A stretch of 64,000 nt of DNA from LD21 sp963715785 (GCA_963715785.1 OY970276.1:682001-746000), one strand, 5' to 3'. Counted from the first letter of the stretch, positions 37,726-46,542 are shown. The notes: generated from the letters alone by a model not told the origin. Translations and numbers: made by a program.

Positions 37726-38000
37726 GGTGAGGTATAAAAACAAAAAGACCCGACAGACGCCGAAGGCGGATGAGGGATTTTAACTTGGGCTGTTACCAAC
37801 TGAGGATCAAGCCGAACGAAGTGAGGCTTAATCCTTGGTGAGGTATAAAAACAAAAAGACCCGACAGACGCCGAAGGCGGATGAGGGATTTTAACTTGGG
37901 CTGTTACCAACTGAGGATCAAGCCGAACGAAGTGAGGCTTAATCCTTGGTGAGGTATAAAAACAAAAAGACCCGACAAACGCCGAAGGCGGATGAGGGAT
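37726..38000 (+). repeat. 111-bp tandem repeat, two and a half units
   Basis: Units begin at 37726, 37837 and 37948; the first two appear identical and the third stops after 53 bp. Each unit contains a short hairpin (GACGCCGAAGGCGG) and a second one built from AGGATCAAGCC and GGCTTAATCCT. A decayed fourth unit with an insertion lies at 38286-38427. The first unit also pairs with the tRNA flank: 37660-37674 with 37773-37787 (15 bp) and 37694-37709 with 37731-37746 (16 bp), forming one large nested palindrome. Confidence 0.85.
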
Positions 38001-38038
38001 GGAATGAAAGATTACTTCTACCTGCGTTTCACCTGAGC

Positions 38039-38126
38039 ATCAACCCCCCAACCCCCCATATGGGGGGCTTAATATTACGTAAAGACCTCAGTATCAACCC
38101 CCCAACCCCCACATGGGGGGGGGGCT
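38039..38126. repeat. C6/G6-run palindromes (element G), copies 1 and 2
   Basis: Copies at 38039-38071 and 38093-38126 read ATCAACCCCCCAACC, then a C run, a short ATAT/ACAT centre, and a G run with CTT. The inner C6/G6 runs pair. Four more copies lie at 40942-40974, 40996-41029, 41105-41137 and 41255-41287, the last two inverted. Confidence 0.8.
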
Positions 38127-38285
38127 TGCTGCCAATTTTTAAGGGATTAAGTGTGTAATATCCAATGTATTACGGTGCGAAACCCTCTGTTTTTAAGTTG
38201 GCTAAGCCCACCAAAGGGGGGCTTAAATCCGTTATACTAATTGAATCTTTTCCATGAAATAAACCTATTAGCCGAATTAGGCTGC

Positions 38286-38427
38286 AGGGATTTTAAATTG
38301 GGCTATTATTCCAAGTGCATTTGTTGTTGTATGCCATGCAAAATGGTATAAGGCAACAATCTTCCCTTCCATACTACCAAAAGAGGATCAAACCTCTCAG
38401 CCTACTGCTGAAGAGGCTTAATCCTCC
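38286..38427 (+). repeat. Decayed copy of the 111-bp unit
   Basis: AGGGATTTTAAATTGGGCT at its left end and GAGGCTTAATCCTC at its right end match the tandem unit at 37726-38000, with an unrelated segment of about 70 bp between them. The second hairpin is kept in altered form (AGGATCAAACC with GAGGCTTAATCCT), so pairing survives sequence change. Confidence 0.6.
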
Positions 38428-38525
38428 ATGTGGTTATACAGATGGAGATCTTTCCACACTATCAGGAAGGATCTATGAGCTCTCACAAACGGCCACCAGT
38501 GCAGGCGATTATACAAAGGGTGAAA

Positions 38526-38558
38526 GGCCACATAAGCAGTATAACGAGCTCTCGATTC
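38526..38558 (-). pseudogene. Fragment identical to part of the GH5 gene
   Basis: 33 bases are identical to 39007-39039 inside the GH5 endoglucanase gene and encode ESRARYTAYVA in the same frame. On both sides the similarity stops at once. It is a broken duplicate or recombination scar and not a gene. The surrounding - strand frame (38418-38666) has no other recognisable domain. Confidence 0.6.
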
Positions 38559-38651
38559 AATGATAGCTGTATTAAAATCTAATTTCCTAAACTTTCTGCA
38601 TTCGTACAAATTAATTTGATAATTATGCCCTGTTAGATGCCGAACCATTAA

Positions 38652-38679
38652 GTAGAGGCGTTGCATACAACGCCTCTAC
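38652..38679. repeat. 12-bp palindromic repeat (element P, copy 2)
   Basis: GTAGAGGCGTTG and its complement enclose CATA. It is related to the palindrome at 28719-28752 with a paired A-T to G-C change in the stem. It lies in non-coding sequence between the repeats and the GH5 gene. Confidence 0.75.
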
Positions 38680-38692
38680 AAATTCGGAATGG

Positions 38693-38791
38693 ATGAAAAT
38701 AATAAAGCCCGTAGCCATGCTCTGTGTGGCAATGCTTTTTCTTTTTAAACCCCATGAAGAGGAACGCTATCCGCCGTCTGGAATATACTAA
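38693..38791 (+). CDS. Possible small signal-peptide ORF or gene remnant
   Basis: A 32-codon frame begins MKIIKPVAMLCVAMLFLF, which looks like a signal peptide, and stops soon after a charged EEERYPP stretch. A +1 shift would continue for about 28 codons to 38882 (SYKEPPIDKIAIRLDYVW). It may be the start of a decayed secreted-protein gene. It has no recognisable family and could be chance. Confidence 0.25.
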   Translation: MKIIKPVAMLCVAMLFLFKPHEEERYPPSGIY

Positions 38792-38868
38792 TCCACTTAG
38801 TTATAAAGAACCTCCGATAGACAAAATAGCTATCAGGTTGGATTATGTTTGGCTTAAGATTAATCAGA

Positions 38869-39891
38869 TTAATATTGATTAGAACCGCTATCTGTTAAAG
38901 CGTTCAAAATAGGGACAACCCATTTACCTTTATCAATGTCATAAACGATAAAATCGCTGTCGAACTGCCAGTATGCCCAGCTAAACCCCAGCTTTTCAGC
39001 TGTTCGGGCCACATAAGCAGTATAACGAGCTCTCGATTCCATGTCTGCCTTATCGTAAGATCCGAATTCTCCTAAAAAGATCGGGCGGTCATGTGCCTTT
39101 GACCAATCAGCTGCAACCTTTAATTTTGTTTCAACTTCCGCTTTTTCTTCTTTAGTTCCGGTCCAGGTTATGCCGCTTAGGCTTGCATTCTCTGCAGACC
39201 ATGGAGCTCCCTGATGTGTAAATTTCATGGGGTGATAAAAATGAACTGTTACAATGATATTTTTGTCATCCTCAGGTAAAACCAGGGTCGGCAAAGACTC
39301 TATACCATTCCAGTTACCAGGACCAATAATCAGAGTGCGGGTTGGATTGGTAGTGCGGATTATTTTCATAGCCTCTGTAAGAAATGTGTTCCAAAGCTCG
39401 GGTGTGAGCTTCCGGTTTGGTTCGTTCAATATTTCAAAAATCACATTATCGGATTGGTCTTTGTATCTGGGTGCCAATTGCTTCCAGACAGAAAGGAACA
39501 TATCTTTTTTTGCAACCGGATCATCCGCCATGGCATTATATTCATGCAAATCAAGTATAACCATCAGATTGGCTTCAAGAGCATTCCTTACTGCCCAATC
39601 TAAAGTTTCCATCCATTTGGGATTGATCCTGTATTCGCTATTCATATTTGAAAAAGGTTGCAGGTTAATACGAACGTTTGAAAATCCTGCCTCTTTGATC
39701 ATTTTAAAATACTCTTTTCTGAAACGGCCTTTTGTATAATCTTTCCACAACTCCTTGTCATAGCCGATAATATTTACTCCTCTGCCAAGTCTTTTGTTTT
39801 GATCATTTGCTACAATATCTTGTCCGTACGATTTACTGTATGAAGAAAATAAGATCATCAGCACTAAACCTAAAATGGTCGATTTTTTCAT
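38869..39891 (-). CDS. GH5 endoglucanase (cellulase family)
   Basis: This 340-residue secreted glycosidase has a signal peptide ending near SYGQ (24) and a single GH5 barrel. Conserved parts are GVNIIGYD (38-45), VRINLQPF, ILDLHEYN, EILNEPN (acid/base Glu157), VTVHFYHPMKF, and IFLGEFGSYD (nucleophile Glu275). It has no binding module of its own, but the upstream gene encodes a CBM6 protein 21 bp away. Retaining cleavage of beta-1,4-glucan or related glucan/mannan is likely; the subfamily cannot be fixed by eye. It lies inside the segment bracketed by the 330-bp direct repeats. Confidence 0.9.
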   Translation of the reverse strand: MKKSTILGLVLMILFSSYSKSYGQDIVANDQNKRLGRGVNIIGYDKELWKDYTKGRFRKEYFKMIKEAGFSNVRINLQPFSNMNSEYRINPKWMETLDWAVRNALEANLMVILDLHEYNAMADDPVAKKDMFLSVWKQLAPRYKDQSDNVIFEILNEPNRKLTPELWNTFLTEAMKIIRTTNPTRTLIIGPGNWNGIESLPTLVLPEDDKNIIVTVHFYHPMKFTHQGAPWSAENASLSGITWTGTKEEKAEVETKLKVAADWSKAHDRPIFLGEFGSYDKADMESRARYTAYVARTAEKLGFSWAYWQFDSDFIVYDIDKGKWVVPILNALTDSGSNQY

Positions 39892-39912
39892 AATTAGTTT
39901 TTAAAACTGAAG

Positions 39913-40629
39913 TTAATATTGTTTGTTCACTTTTTGAAAATTTATGAAATCGTAATTCATCTGTCCAATTTCAACTGTATGAATGGTAAATGTTTGCAAT
40001 CCTTCTTTTAAAAGAATATTTGCAATATTATCTATATAGTTCCAATGATGCCATTGTCTCCAGGCAATAGAATCAGCCGGCACAAAAGTTGAAGGAACTG
40101 AGATAGGTCCTGTAATATCTATATCATTTATCGAGAATGATATTTCCCCGTTCTGGTTAGAGGTGTACATCAACCCGAGCTTATAATTGCCAGCTTCTTT
40201 AACTTTGATTGTGTATTTTGTCCATTCGCCAGGGCTGGTCCAACCCACATAAAACTGATCTTTTTCAGGTTCAACGAAATTAAAAGAATTGTTGTCAATT
40301 GCAGGTTCCCGAAACTTTGTATAAGAAATATCAACTGCTTCACTTATGCGAAATTCATTCAGATAAGAGCCATCAGAAGGGTTCAGGTGGCCGCTTCCTG
40401 AATTGATAGAATCATTATCATGGTATGCTACTCCTTCACCACCCAGATCATAATACTCGCATTGAAGTCGCCCTGGAATAATCTGAGCGCCATTTTTATA
40501 AGCAGAATCTGCATAGGGCGTCCCGCCGTAATACCCAATGCTGCTTTTGGGATTGCATCTATGAAATAATATTGTGCTCAAAAAGATTATTCCAAAGATT
40601 AAGGAGATTCTTTTAAATTTTATTTTCAA
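39913..40629 (-). CDS. Exported CBM6-type carbohydrate-binding protein
   Basis: This 238-residue protein has an N-terminal hydrophobic signal followed by FHRC; a lipoprotein is possible, but Arg before the Cys is unusual. From about 48 a CBM6 domain is recognisable: IPGRLQCEYYDLGGEGVAYHD, FYVGWTSPGEWTKYTI, GNYKLGLMYTS and the closing strand FTIHTVEIGQMNYDFINF. CBM6 binds beta-glucans and xylan in other proteins. The only possible start is a TTG at 40629, since a stop lies two codons upstream. It is 21 bp from the GH5 gene and the two were probably acquired and work together. Confidence 0.82.
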   Translation of the reverse strand: MKIKFKRISLIFGIIFLSTILFHRCNPKSSIGYYGGTPYADSAYKNGAQIIPGRLQCEYYDLGGEGVAYHDNDSINSGSGHLNPSDGSYLNEFRISEAVDISYTKFREPAIDNNSFNFVEPEKDQFYVGWTSPGEWTKYTIKVKEAGNYKLGLMYTSNQNGEISFSINDIDITGPISVPSTFVPADSIAWRQWHHWNYIDNIANILLKEGLQTFTIHTVEIGQMNYDFINFQKVNKQY

Positions 40630-40663
40630 TGCTCAGATTTATATAATTTAATTAGTTCCTTTT

Positions 40664-40671
40664 CAAATGTA
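40664..40671 (-). promoter_or_regulatory. Candidate -7 box for the CBM6-GH5 pair
   Basis: TACATTTG on the - strand matches TAnnTTTG and lies about 35 bp before the TTG start. No -33 TTTG is found at 19-21 bp, so the match is partial. Confidence 0.35.
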
Positions 40672-40781
40672 ATGCTTATAATTAATAAGTGTAGTACCAT
40701 ACTTTGAAAAATCATCAACTTGCCTTATGATTCGGGCCATGTCTGCAAATAAGATATGGTTAGATATTTCAAACCTATTGT

Positions 40782-41111
40782 CTACAAGTTAAAATCCCTG
40801 GCGCTAAAGCGCCGGGGATTTTTGTTTTTATACCGAGCCGAGCTTGCTCAGGTGAGGTATAAAAATAAAAAGACCCGACAGACGCCGAAGGCGGATGAGG
40901 GATGGAATGAAAGATTACTTCTACCTGCGTTTCACCTGAGCATCAACCCCCCAACCCCCCATATGGGGGGCTTAATATTACGTAAAGACCTCAGTATCAA
41001 CCCACTAACCCCCACATGGGGGGGGGCTTGCTGCCAATTTTGAAGGGATTAAGTGTGTAATATCCAATGTATTACGGTGCGAAACCCTCTGTTTTTAAGT
41101 TGGCTAAGCCC
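40782..41111 (+). repeat. Direct repeat DR, copy 2
   Basis: This 330-bp block repeats the tRNA 3' flank of 37657-38209, including the tRNA terminator but not the tRNA. It has one hairpin unit instead of three. In the inner 16-bp inverted repeat one arm has changed C to T (40819-40834 against 40856-40871), leaving a G-U pair in RNA. It holds two element G copies (40942-40974, 40996-41029). Confidence 0.85.
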
Positions 41112-41287
41112 CCCGCATGGGGGGTTGGGGGGTTGATGCACCCGGGAATCGGAAACGCGGCTAAAAGGAATAATTAATGGAATATAACAAAACTTATGTC
41201 GAGTTTGGAACAAAAGCCAATTGTATTAAACAATCTTATTGATTAGAAGAATCCTAAGCCCCCCAAATGGGGGGTTGGGGGGTTGAT
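41105..41287. repeat. C6/G6-run palindromes (element G), copies 5 and 6, inverted
   Basis: Copies at 41105-41137 and 41255-41287 read TAAGCCCCCC, a short A/T centre, GGGGGGTTGGGGGG and TTGAT. Between and after them (to 41398) is AT-rich sequence without genes. Confidence 0.75.
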
Positions 41288-41398
41288 TAAAAAAGAATTG
41301 GGAGATTGATTAATAAAGAATTGTGGAGTTAATTGTAAAGTTGTAATTATCATGAAATAATTTTTCCCGACTCTTGCTTAAATTATAGATATCTAAAA

Positions 41399-42142
41399 TT
41401 ATTTAAGCGTTCCCTGATTTTTTACTGAATTTATCGACTGATTGATAGCTTCCTGGTCGCCGAGATAGTTCTTTGTCTTCACATTAAGGTTGTCGTCAAG
41501 ATCATAAACCAGGGGAATTCCTGTTGGGATGTTTATTTCCAGAATTTCTTCATCTGATAAATGATCCAAATATTTAACCAAAGCCCTTAAACTGTTTCCA
41601 TGTGCTACTATTAAAACTTTTTGCTGATTTAGAATTGCAGGTTTAATAGTTTTGTCCCAATAAGGTAAAAAACGGTCAATAGTATCTTTCAAACTTTCAG
41701 TGGCCGGCAATAGTGATTTGTCTATTGTACTGTATTTCAGTTCATTAACAGGATGTCTTTTGTCAGCAATATCCAATTCCGGTGGACGTACATTGAAGCT
41801 ACGACGCCAAAGCAATACCTGATCTTCACCATATTTTTTTGCGGTTTCGGCTTTATTCAGGCCCTGCAATGCGCCATAACTTTTTTCGTTCAGCCTCCAT
41901 GAACGATCCACCTGAATCCAGGCAAGATCCATTTCATCCATCACATACCAAAGAGAATGAATGGCTCTTTTCAGCACCGATGTGTAAGCTATATTGAAAG
42001 TGAAACCCTCTTCTTTAAGAAGCTTCCCTGCACTTTTTGCTTCTTCTGTTCCTTTTATTGTTAAGTCAATATCAGTCCAGCCTGTAAAACGGTTTTCCTT
42101 GTTCCACTGACTTTCTCCATGTCGTAATAAAACTAATTTCAT
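41399..42142 (-). CDS. gpmA: 2,3-bisphosphoglycerate-dependent phosphoglycerate mutase
   Basis: This glycolytic enzyme interconverts 3- and 2-phosphoglycerate. The 247-residue protein has LLRHGESQWNKENRFTGW, with the phosphorylated His8, YGALQGLNKAETAKKYG, the RRSFNVRPP loop and VAHGNSLRALVKYLDHLS near the end. Length is typical for the dimeric/tetrameric cofactor-dependent class. It stands alone at the edge of the repeat region. Confidence 0.96.
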   Translation of the reverse strand: MKLVLLRHGESQWNKENRFTGWTDIDLTIKGTEEAKSAGKLLKEEGFTFNIAYTSVLKRAIHSLWYVMDEMDLAWIQVDRSWRLNEKSYGALQGLNKAETAKKYGEDQVLLWRRSFNVRPPELDIADKRHPVNELKYSTIDKSLLPATESLKDTIDRFLPYWDKTIKPAILNQQKVLIVAHGNSLRALVKYLDHLSDEEILEINIPTGIPLVYDLDDNLNVKTKNYLGDQEAINQSINSVKNQGTLK

Positions 42143-42435
42143 TGCAGGTGTATTAAATTAATATTAAGTAAAATTGAACCGGTTTCATCTATAACAAAGT
42201 AAAACTTATTTTGATTGTTTTTTTAATAACCTTTGGTTGATCCCACGCGAAATGGTGCTGCTTCGAAAGGAGCTGTAATCGAGCTTAGATTGAAAACAAA
42301 GAATTAAGAAAGGGCAACAAACGACCAGAGGATCCAGAACAGACAAAAAAATGGAAATAATAAATTAAAAAGATAAATTTGTTTGACCATCTTATAATGT
42401 AATAAAGCTCTTTATAGTATTTATACATTTGAAAA

Positions 42436-43599
42436 ATGAATGATACAATCATCCTGAAAGCTAAGGAACAAAAATCACGATTATTGTCATTAGATACTCT
42501 GCGCGGATTTGATATGTTCTGGATCATCGGCGGAGGCGCATTAATCGAAGGACTTGCGAAGTGCTTTCCAGTTCCATGGCTTCAGGCATTTGCAGAACAA
42601 ATGGAACATGCTACCTGGGCAGGTTTTCATTTTGAAGATCTGATATTTCCCTTATTCATGTTCATTTCCGGCGTCACCATTCCTATTGCGATACTTTCTA
42701 AACTTGAAAAGGGTATTTCCAAAAAGAAAGTGATATTGAAAAATACCAAAAGAATGCTCATTTTGATCTTACTAGGAATTATTTTTAACGGGATTTTACA
42801 GAATGGCTTTTCAAACGCAAGGTATGCAAGTGTTCTGGGGCAGATTGGGATTTCCTATTTTATTGCTTCACTCATTGTTATTTACGCCAGGTCGGTGAAA
42901 ACTCAATTGTTCTGGCTTGGGGGACTGCTTGTTGGCTACGCCATAGTGCAATTGCTGATACCTGTACCCGGAATCGGATCTGGAATTCTGACTCCTTCAG
43001 GTTGCATTAATGGTTATATTGACAAATTGTTTTTGCCTGGCAGACTTGCTTATGGGGCCGACGCGGAAATGATAAGCGGCAATGGAGTTTTCGATGCGCT
43101 GGGGATACTTTGTATTATTTCAGCTACCAGTATTACCCTGATGGGCTATTTTGCCGGGAGAATTTTGCTTCATGATGGCACAACACCTAATAAAAAACTA
43201 CGTATTTTGGTTGCAGCCGGAATAGGACTTATTGTTCTCTCGCTTTGTATAAGCCCATTTTATCCTATTATAAAAAAGTGTTGGACAACAACTTACAATT
43301 TGTTTTCGGGAGGCATTAGTTTTCTTTTGATGGGTTTGTTTTATTTAATCATCGATGTCTGGGGTTATAAAAAGTGGACACTATTTTTCAGGGTTATAGG
43401 CATAAATTCCATTTTCATCTACCTGGTAGTAGTCGGCAATTTGCTGAATGTCAGCTCCACAACTACATCATTGATTGGCTGGATTATAAATCCGATGAGT
43501 GTAAATGCCGGTCAATTATTTTTGATTATTGGCAATTTAACACTCGCCTGGCTTTTGCTTTATTTTATGTATAGAAAAAATATTCTCATAAAGGTTTGA
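42436..43599 (+). CDS. DUF5009/HGSNAT-like membrane acyltransferase family protein
   Basis: This 387-residue membrane protein has about ten hydrophobic segments. It shows the family signature SLDTLRGFDMFWIIGG at 15-30, then HATWAGFHFEDLIFPLFMFISG (His and Asp/Glu in the first loop). This is the fold of human heparan-alpha-glucosaminide N-acetyltransferase, which acetylates terminal glucosamine across a membrane. The next gene, 4 bp away, is a GH20 hexosaminidase; this pairing is common in Bacteroidota. A role in amino-sugar handling at the inner membrane is inferred. Confidence 0.87.
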   Translation: MNDTIILKAKEQKSRLLSLDTLRGFDMFWIIGGGALIEGLAKCFPVPWLQAFAEQMEHATWAGFHFEDLIFPLFMFISGVTIPIAILSKLEKGISKKKVILKNTKRMLILILLGIIFNGILQNGFSNARYASVLGQIGISYFIASLIVIYARSVKTQLFWLGGLLVGYAIVQLLIPVPGIGSGILTPSGCINGYIDKLFLPGRLAYGADAEMISGNGVFDALGILCIISATSITLMGYFAGRILLHDGTTPNKKLRILVAAGIGLIVLSLCISPFYPIIKKCWTTTYNLFSGGISFLLMGLFYLIIDVWGYKKWTLFFRVIGINSIFIYLVVVGNLLNVSSTTTSLIGWIINPMSVNAGQLFLIIGNLTLAWLLLYFMYRKNILIKV

Positions 43600-43603
43600 T
43601 ATA

Positions 43604-45202
43604 ATGAAGGCAACACTAAAATCAATATTAGCACTAGTTTTAATGCTTCTCATCAGTTTCAGTGCAAAATCAATAAATCGTCCTGAAGGCAAATCGTTCC
43701 GCGGGTTTATGATTGATGCTCCCAGAGGTGTCGAGACTATTGAATATTATTTCAGGCTTATTGACTTTTGCCGGGAAGAAGGTCTTAATTCAATTATTTT
43801 CCGTCTGACAGATGATCAGGGATCAGCATATCTTTTCACTTCTCATCCCGAACTGAAGATGTGCGAAGGCGCTTTTTCGGCAAAAGAATTAAAGACTATA
43901 ATTGATTACGCGCAAAATCATGGTATTGAAATGATTCCGGAGATAGAATCCTTCGGCCATGCCAGGTACATAATCCAGACCAAAAGATATAAGTCACTGA
44001 ATGACGGACCTGCCGGCGAAGACTTCAATGCCCTTTGTCCTGTGAACGATTCAACACTAAACCTGATGAAAGATCTTTATAATGAGGTCGCTTCCGTTTT
44101 CCCTGGACAGTATTTCCATATCGGTTGCGATGAAGTAATGTGGGGAGCCGGCAAGTTGTCAAAAAAAGCTTTGGAAACAAAAAGCAAACCTCAGATCTGG
44201 GCAGAATATGTAAATAAACTGAATGGGTTCATAAAAGCTTCCGGTAAAAAAACAATTATCTGGGGCGATGTTCCTTTGTACAACGAGACAGATGTGCTTG
44301 ATTTGCTTGATAAGGACATTGTAATTATGGACTGGAATTATTGGGAAACCAACAAAGCGAAAATTCAAAGTTTAGCTCAAATGGTTCTAAGCAAAGGTTT
44401 TAAGTTGATGGGCTGTCCAGCTGTCAATTGGTGCGCCTGGGGACCCCGGGTAGGTGAAAAACAGTTTCAGAATATTAATGCCTATGCGGAAGTATATGAA
44501 AACATTGCCGACTCTGATAACCTTGGCATATTTCTTTCCAACTGGGTTCCCAAACGTTACCTCCAGGGAAGCCAGTGGGACACTTACACTATCGCTGCAG
44601 AAATTCTTAAGAACAAAGGCAATTATCATTACATGGATGCAATCCCGCAGTTTGTTAAAAACCATTTCGGTGCGAAATACGACAAAAACTGGGAAAGGAT
44701 ATTCACAACAATTTACAGGGAAACTCCGGAATGGGGCTGCGGACAGGAAGACAGCCTAAAATTTTTCTGCTGGCATTCTGAAAAGGAGATCAGGGATATT
44801 GTTTCAGAAAACAGGCATCTGACCAGTAAGTTCAGCGAAATATCCGGGCTCATGACAAGCTGCAAAAAAGGAGTTAAGAAGAACTTGCATGATTTTGATG
44901 ATCTTCTTTTGACAATAGATTTTATTGAATACAACTACAACCGGCAGAAAGATTTGCTCAGCTTTGTTCATTCAAAAGAAACTGATATTAAAGCAGTTGA
45001 GGCTTACCTGAAAAAAGTCGCCGGTGAGGATCAGCAGATGCTGTCAAGAATCAATGTTGCATGGAGTAAAGGCAGGCGAAGCAAACCAAGTGCCACTGAC
45101 AGAGATTTCATGTGGTCGTTTAATCTGGCTTCAGCTTATTCAAAACATTTAAGTGAAACGCCCGGTGAGTTTATGAAAATATTGCAGGCAATCAATAAAT
45201 GA
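43604..45202 (+). CDS. GH20 beta-N-acetylhexosaminidase-like secreted enzyme
   Basis: The 532-residue protein has a signal peptide (1-24). A GH20-type barrel starts at SFRGFMIDAPRG and contains EMIPEIESFGHARY and the catalytic pair in HIGCDEV (Asp176-Glu177). In GH20 the Glu is acid/base and the Asp positions the substrate N-acetyl group. The residue before the pair is Cys instead of the usual Gly. The usual N-terminal GH20b domain is absent. The last 130 residues are helical. It should release terminal N-acetylhexosamines in the periplasm. Confidence 0.86.
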   Translation: MKATLKSILALVLMLLISFSAKSINRPEGKSFRGFMIDAPRGVETIEYYFRLIDFCREEGLNSIIFRLTDDQGSAYLFTSHPELKMCEGAFSAKELKTIIDYAQNHGIEMIPEIESFGHARYIIQTKRYKSLNDGPAGEDFNALCPVNDSTLNLMKDLYNEVASVFPGQYFHIGCDEVMWGAGKLSKKALETKSKPQIWAEYVNKLNGFIKASGKKTIIWGDVPLYNETDVLDLLDKDIVIMDWNYWETNKAKIQSLAQMVLSKGFKLMGCPAVNWCAWGPRVGEKQFQNINAYAEVYENIADSDNLGIFLSNWVPKRYLQGSQWDTYTIAAEILKNKGNYHYMDAIPQFVKNHFGAKYDKNWERIFTTIYRETPEWGCGQEDSLKFFCWHSEKEIRDIVSENRHLTSKFSEISGLMTSCKKGVKKNLHDFDDLLLTIDFIEYNYNRQKDLLSFVHSKETDIKAVEAYLKKVAGEDQQMLSRINVAWSKGRRSKPSATDRDFMWSFNLASAYSKHLSETPGEFMKILQAINK

Positions 45203-45248
45203 ATACCGGGGAATTTTACGCTGGAAAACAGATAAATAACAAATAAAA

Positions 45249-46319
45249 CTATCTGCTTTCAGGCTGGTTTTTTATACAGCGAACAGAGTTGCCTTCATAA
45301 ACACCTGTGGTGCCGCGGAATATTTGGGAAGAATTATAATCGAGCTGCCGCATCCAGCCATAATCACCTCTAATAGAAGAGGACCAGAACTTGGTGGATG
45401 TTTCGATATTCACATAATTTCCGGCGCCATCTCGCCAACCTGCAGGCAGCGCCCCGAAAGCACTTTCATCCGTTGCTCCCGTATTGGGGCTTTTCCACAA
45501 CCGCATTCCTACACTTTTCATCTTGCCGCCTTCGTCTGCGCCTCTCCATTTCTCTGCATTAGCTTCATCCTGACTCATCCCAAGGAACATCTCAAGCTGT
45601 TTCCATTCATCATCACCTGGCAAATGCCAGCCGTCAGGACAAACACCCTGTACGATTCCCGTTGTGATCTCACTGGCTGAACTAATCTTCATTGCAGCAG
45701 GCCATGTGTACAGATTACCATATTTCTCGGCAATAGTGCTAAAGTTATCATACCAGCAATATGCACTGTTATACCATGGCATATAAAACCAAACCAGAGG
45801 ATCTTCAATCCTGGTAATCATTGAACCATCGGCATAGTGGGTCACCTTCAGATTAGTACTCATCCATGTCTGGTCCCCGATTTTTACAGAATAGTATATA
45901 TTGTGGTCAGCATCAATTATCGGAAGTCTCATATTGTCAGGCGTTATGAAAGATTTTTCATCACCAAGACAAGGAATCGAACCGATCATGGCAAAGGCTT
46001 TGAAATGGTAAGTTTTACCAGGCAAAACACCATAAATGGTACTGCTGAAACTTCCAGCCGTAGTTACAGCGCCTAACTGAATCAATGTTCCGTTTATTTC
46101 AGGATTTACTGATTCAGACCAATAGAATCCATGCTGATTGATTTTATCATTCCCGATACTTACAATAGTACCTTTGAGTGTATAGATACCTTCTGCAAAG
46201 ATTTCTATATCATCTGTTTTAATAGCCAGAATTTTTTCAGGTTCTATTTTTTTGCATCCGCTTATCCAGAAGATAATGAGAACAAGACCTATTCCGGTTT
46301 TTTCATTGAAAGGTTTCAT
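45249..46319 (-). CDS. FISUMP-domain lipoprotein
   Basis: This 356-residue protein has a lipobox ending SGC (Cys22). An Fn3-like domain (30-125; HGFYWSESVNP, LPGKTYHFKAFA) is followed by the FISUMP domain (about 130-352): KIGDQTWMSTNLKVTHYADGS, VCPDGWHLPGDDEWKQLEMFLG, FWSSS and NSVRCIKN. This domain is abundant in Bacteroidota and Fibrobacter surface proteins; its function is unknown. The Fn3-like part resembles that in the SusF-like protein at 4.2 kb. Confidence 0.88.
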   Translation of the reverse strand: MKPFNEKTGIGLVLIIFWISGCKKIEPEKILAIKTDDIEIFAEGIYTLKGTIVSIGNDKINQHGFYWSESVNPEINGTLIQLGAVTTAGSFSSTIYGVLPGKTYHFKAFAMIGSIPCLGDEKSFITPDNMRLPIIDADHNIYYSVKIGDQTWMSTNLKVTHYADGSMITRIEDPLVWFYMPWYNSAYCWYDNFSTIAEKYGNLYTWPAAMKISSASEITTGIVQGVCPDGWHLPGDDEWKQLEMFLGMSQDEANAEKWRGADEGGKMKSVGMRLWKSPNTGATDESAFGALPAGWRDGAGNYVNIETSTKFWSSSIRGDYGWMRQLDYNSSQIFRGTTGVYEGNSVRCIKNQPESR

Positions 46320-46542
46320 CTTTTCTTTTATTCTAAGACCAGTTTACCGACTTTAAACCCTATCAAAGAATTAAGAATAAGGGACAAACGAATACTGAAG
46401 TAATAAAAAGTTCTGCATTCCAGCTCAGCCATTATCAGAGGCATTTAATATCGGGAATTATGCACTCAGGAAATAAGAATAGTCAAATGGCAAATATTGG
46501 CTTATGAAGTCTTTTATTAATTAACGGATTTTATAATGAAAA

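Noticed and set aside
37726..38000. CRISPR array
   Set aside because: The 111-bp units are directly joined with no variable spacers, and no cas genes are present.
37946..38158. A 70-codon + strand frame, repeated at 40756-41043
   Set aside because: It translates the non-coding direct repeat and the C-run palindromes (NPPTPHMGG). Both copies lie in structured repeats and have no promoter or ribosome site.
38418..38666. An 82-codon - strand gene
   Set aside because: Only 33 bp match the GH5 gene. The rest has no similarity and the frame runs through palindrome P.
39913..40629. Firm lipoprotein call for the CBM6 protein
   Set aside because: The Cys is preceded by FHR, which is a poor lipobox; left as possible only.
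42230..42306. Possible C-terminal gene remnant (PLVDPTRNGAASKGAVIELR)
   Set aside because: A 25-codon frame between gpmA and the DUF5009 gene with a protein-like composition but no recognisable family; too short to call.
42424..42431. TACATTTG as a promoter box for the DUF5009 gene
   Set aside because: It ends 4 bp before the ATG, so transcription would begin at or after the start codon; no -33 box is present.
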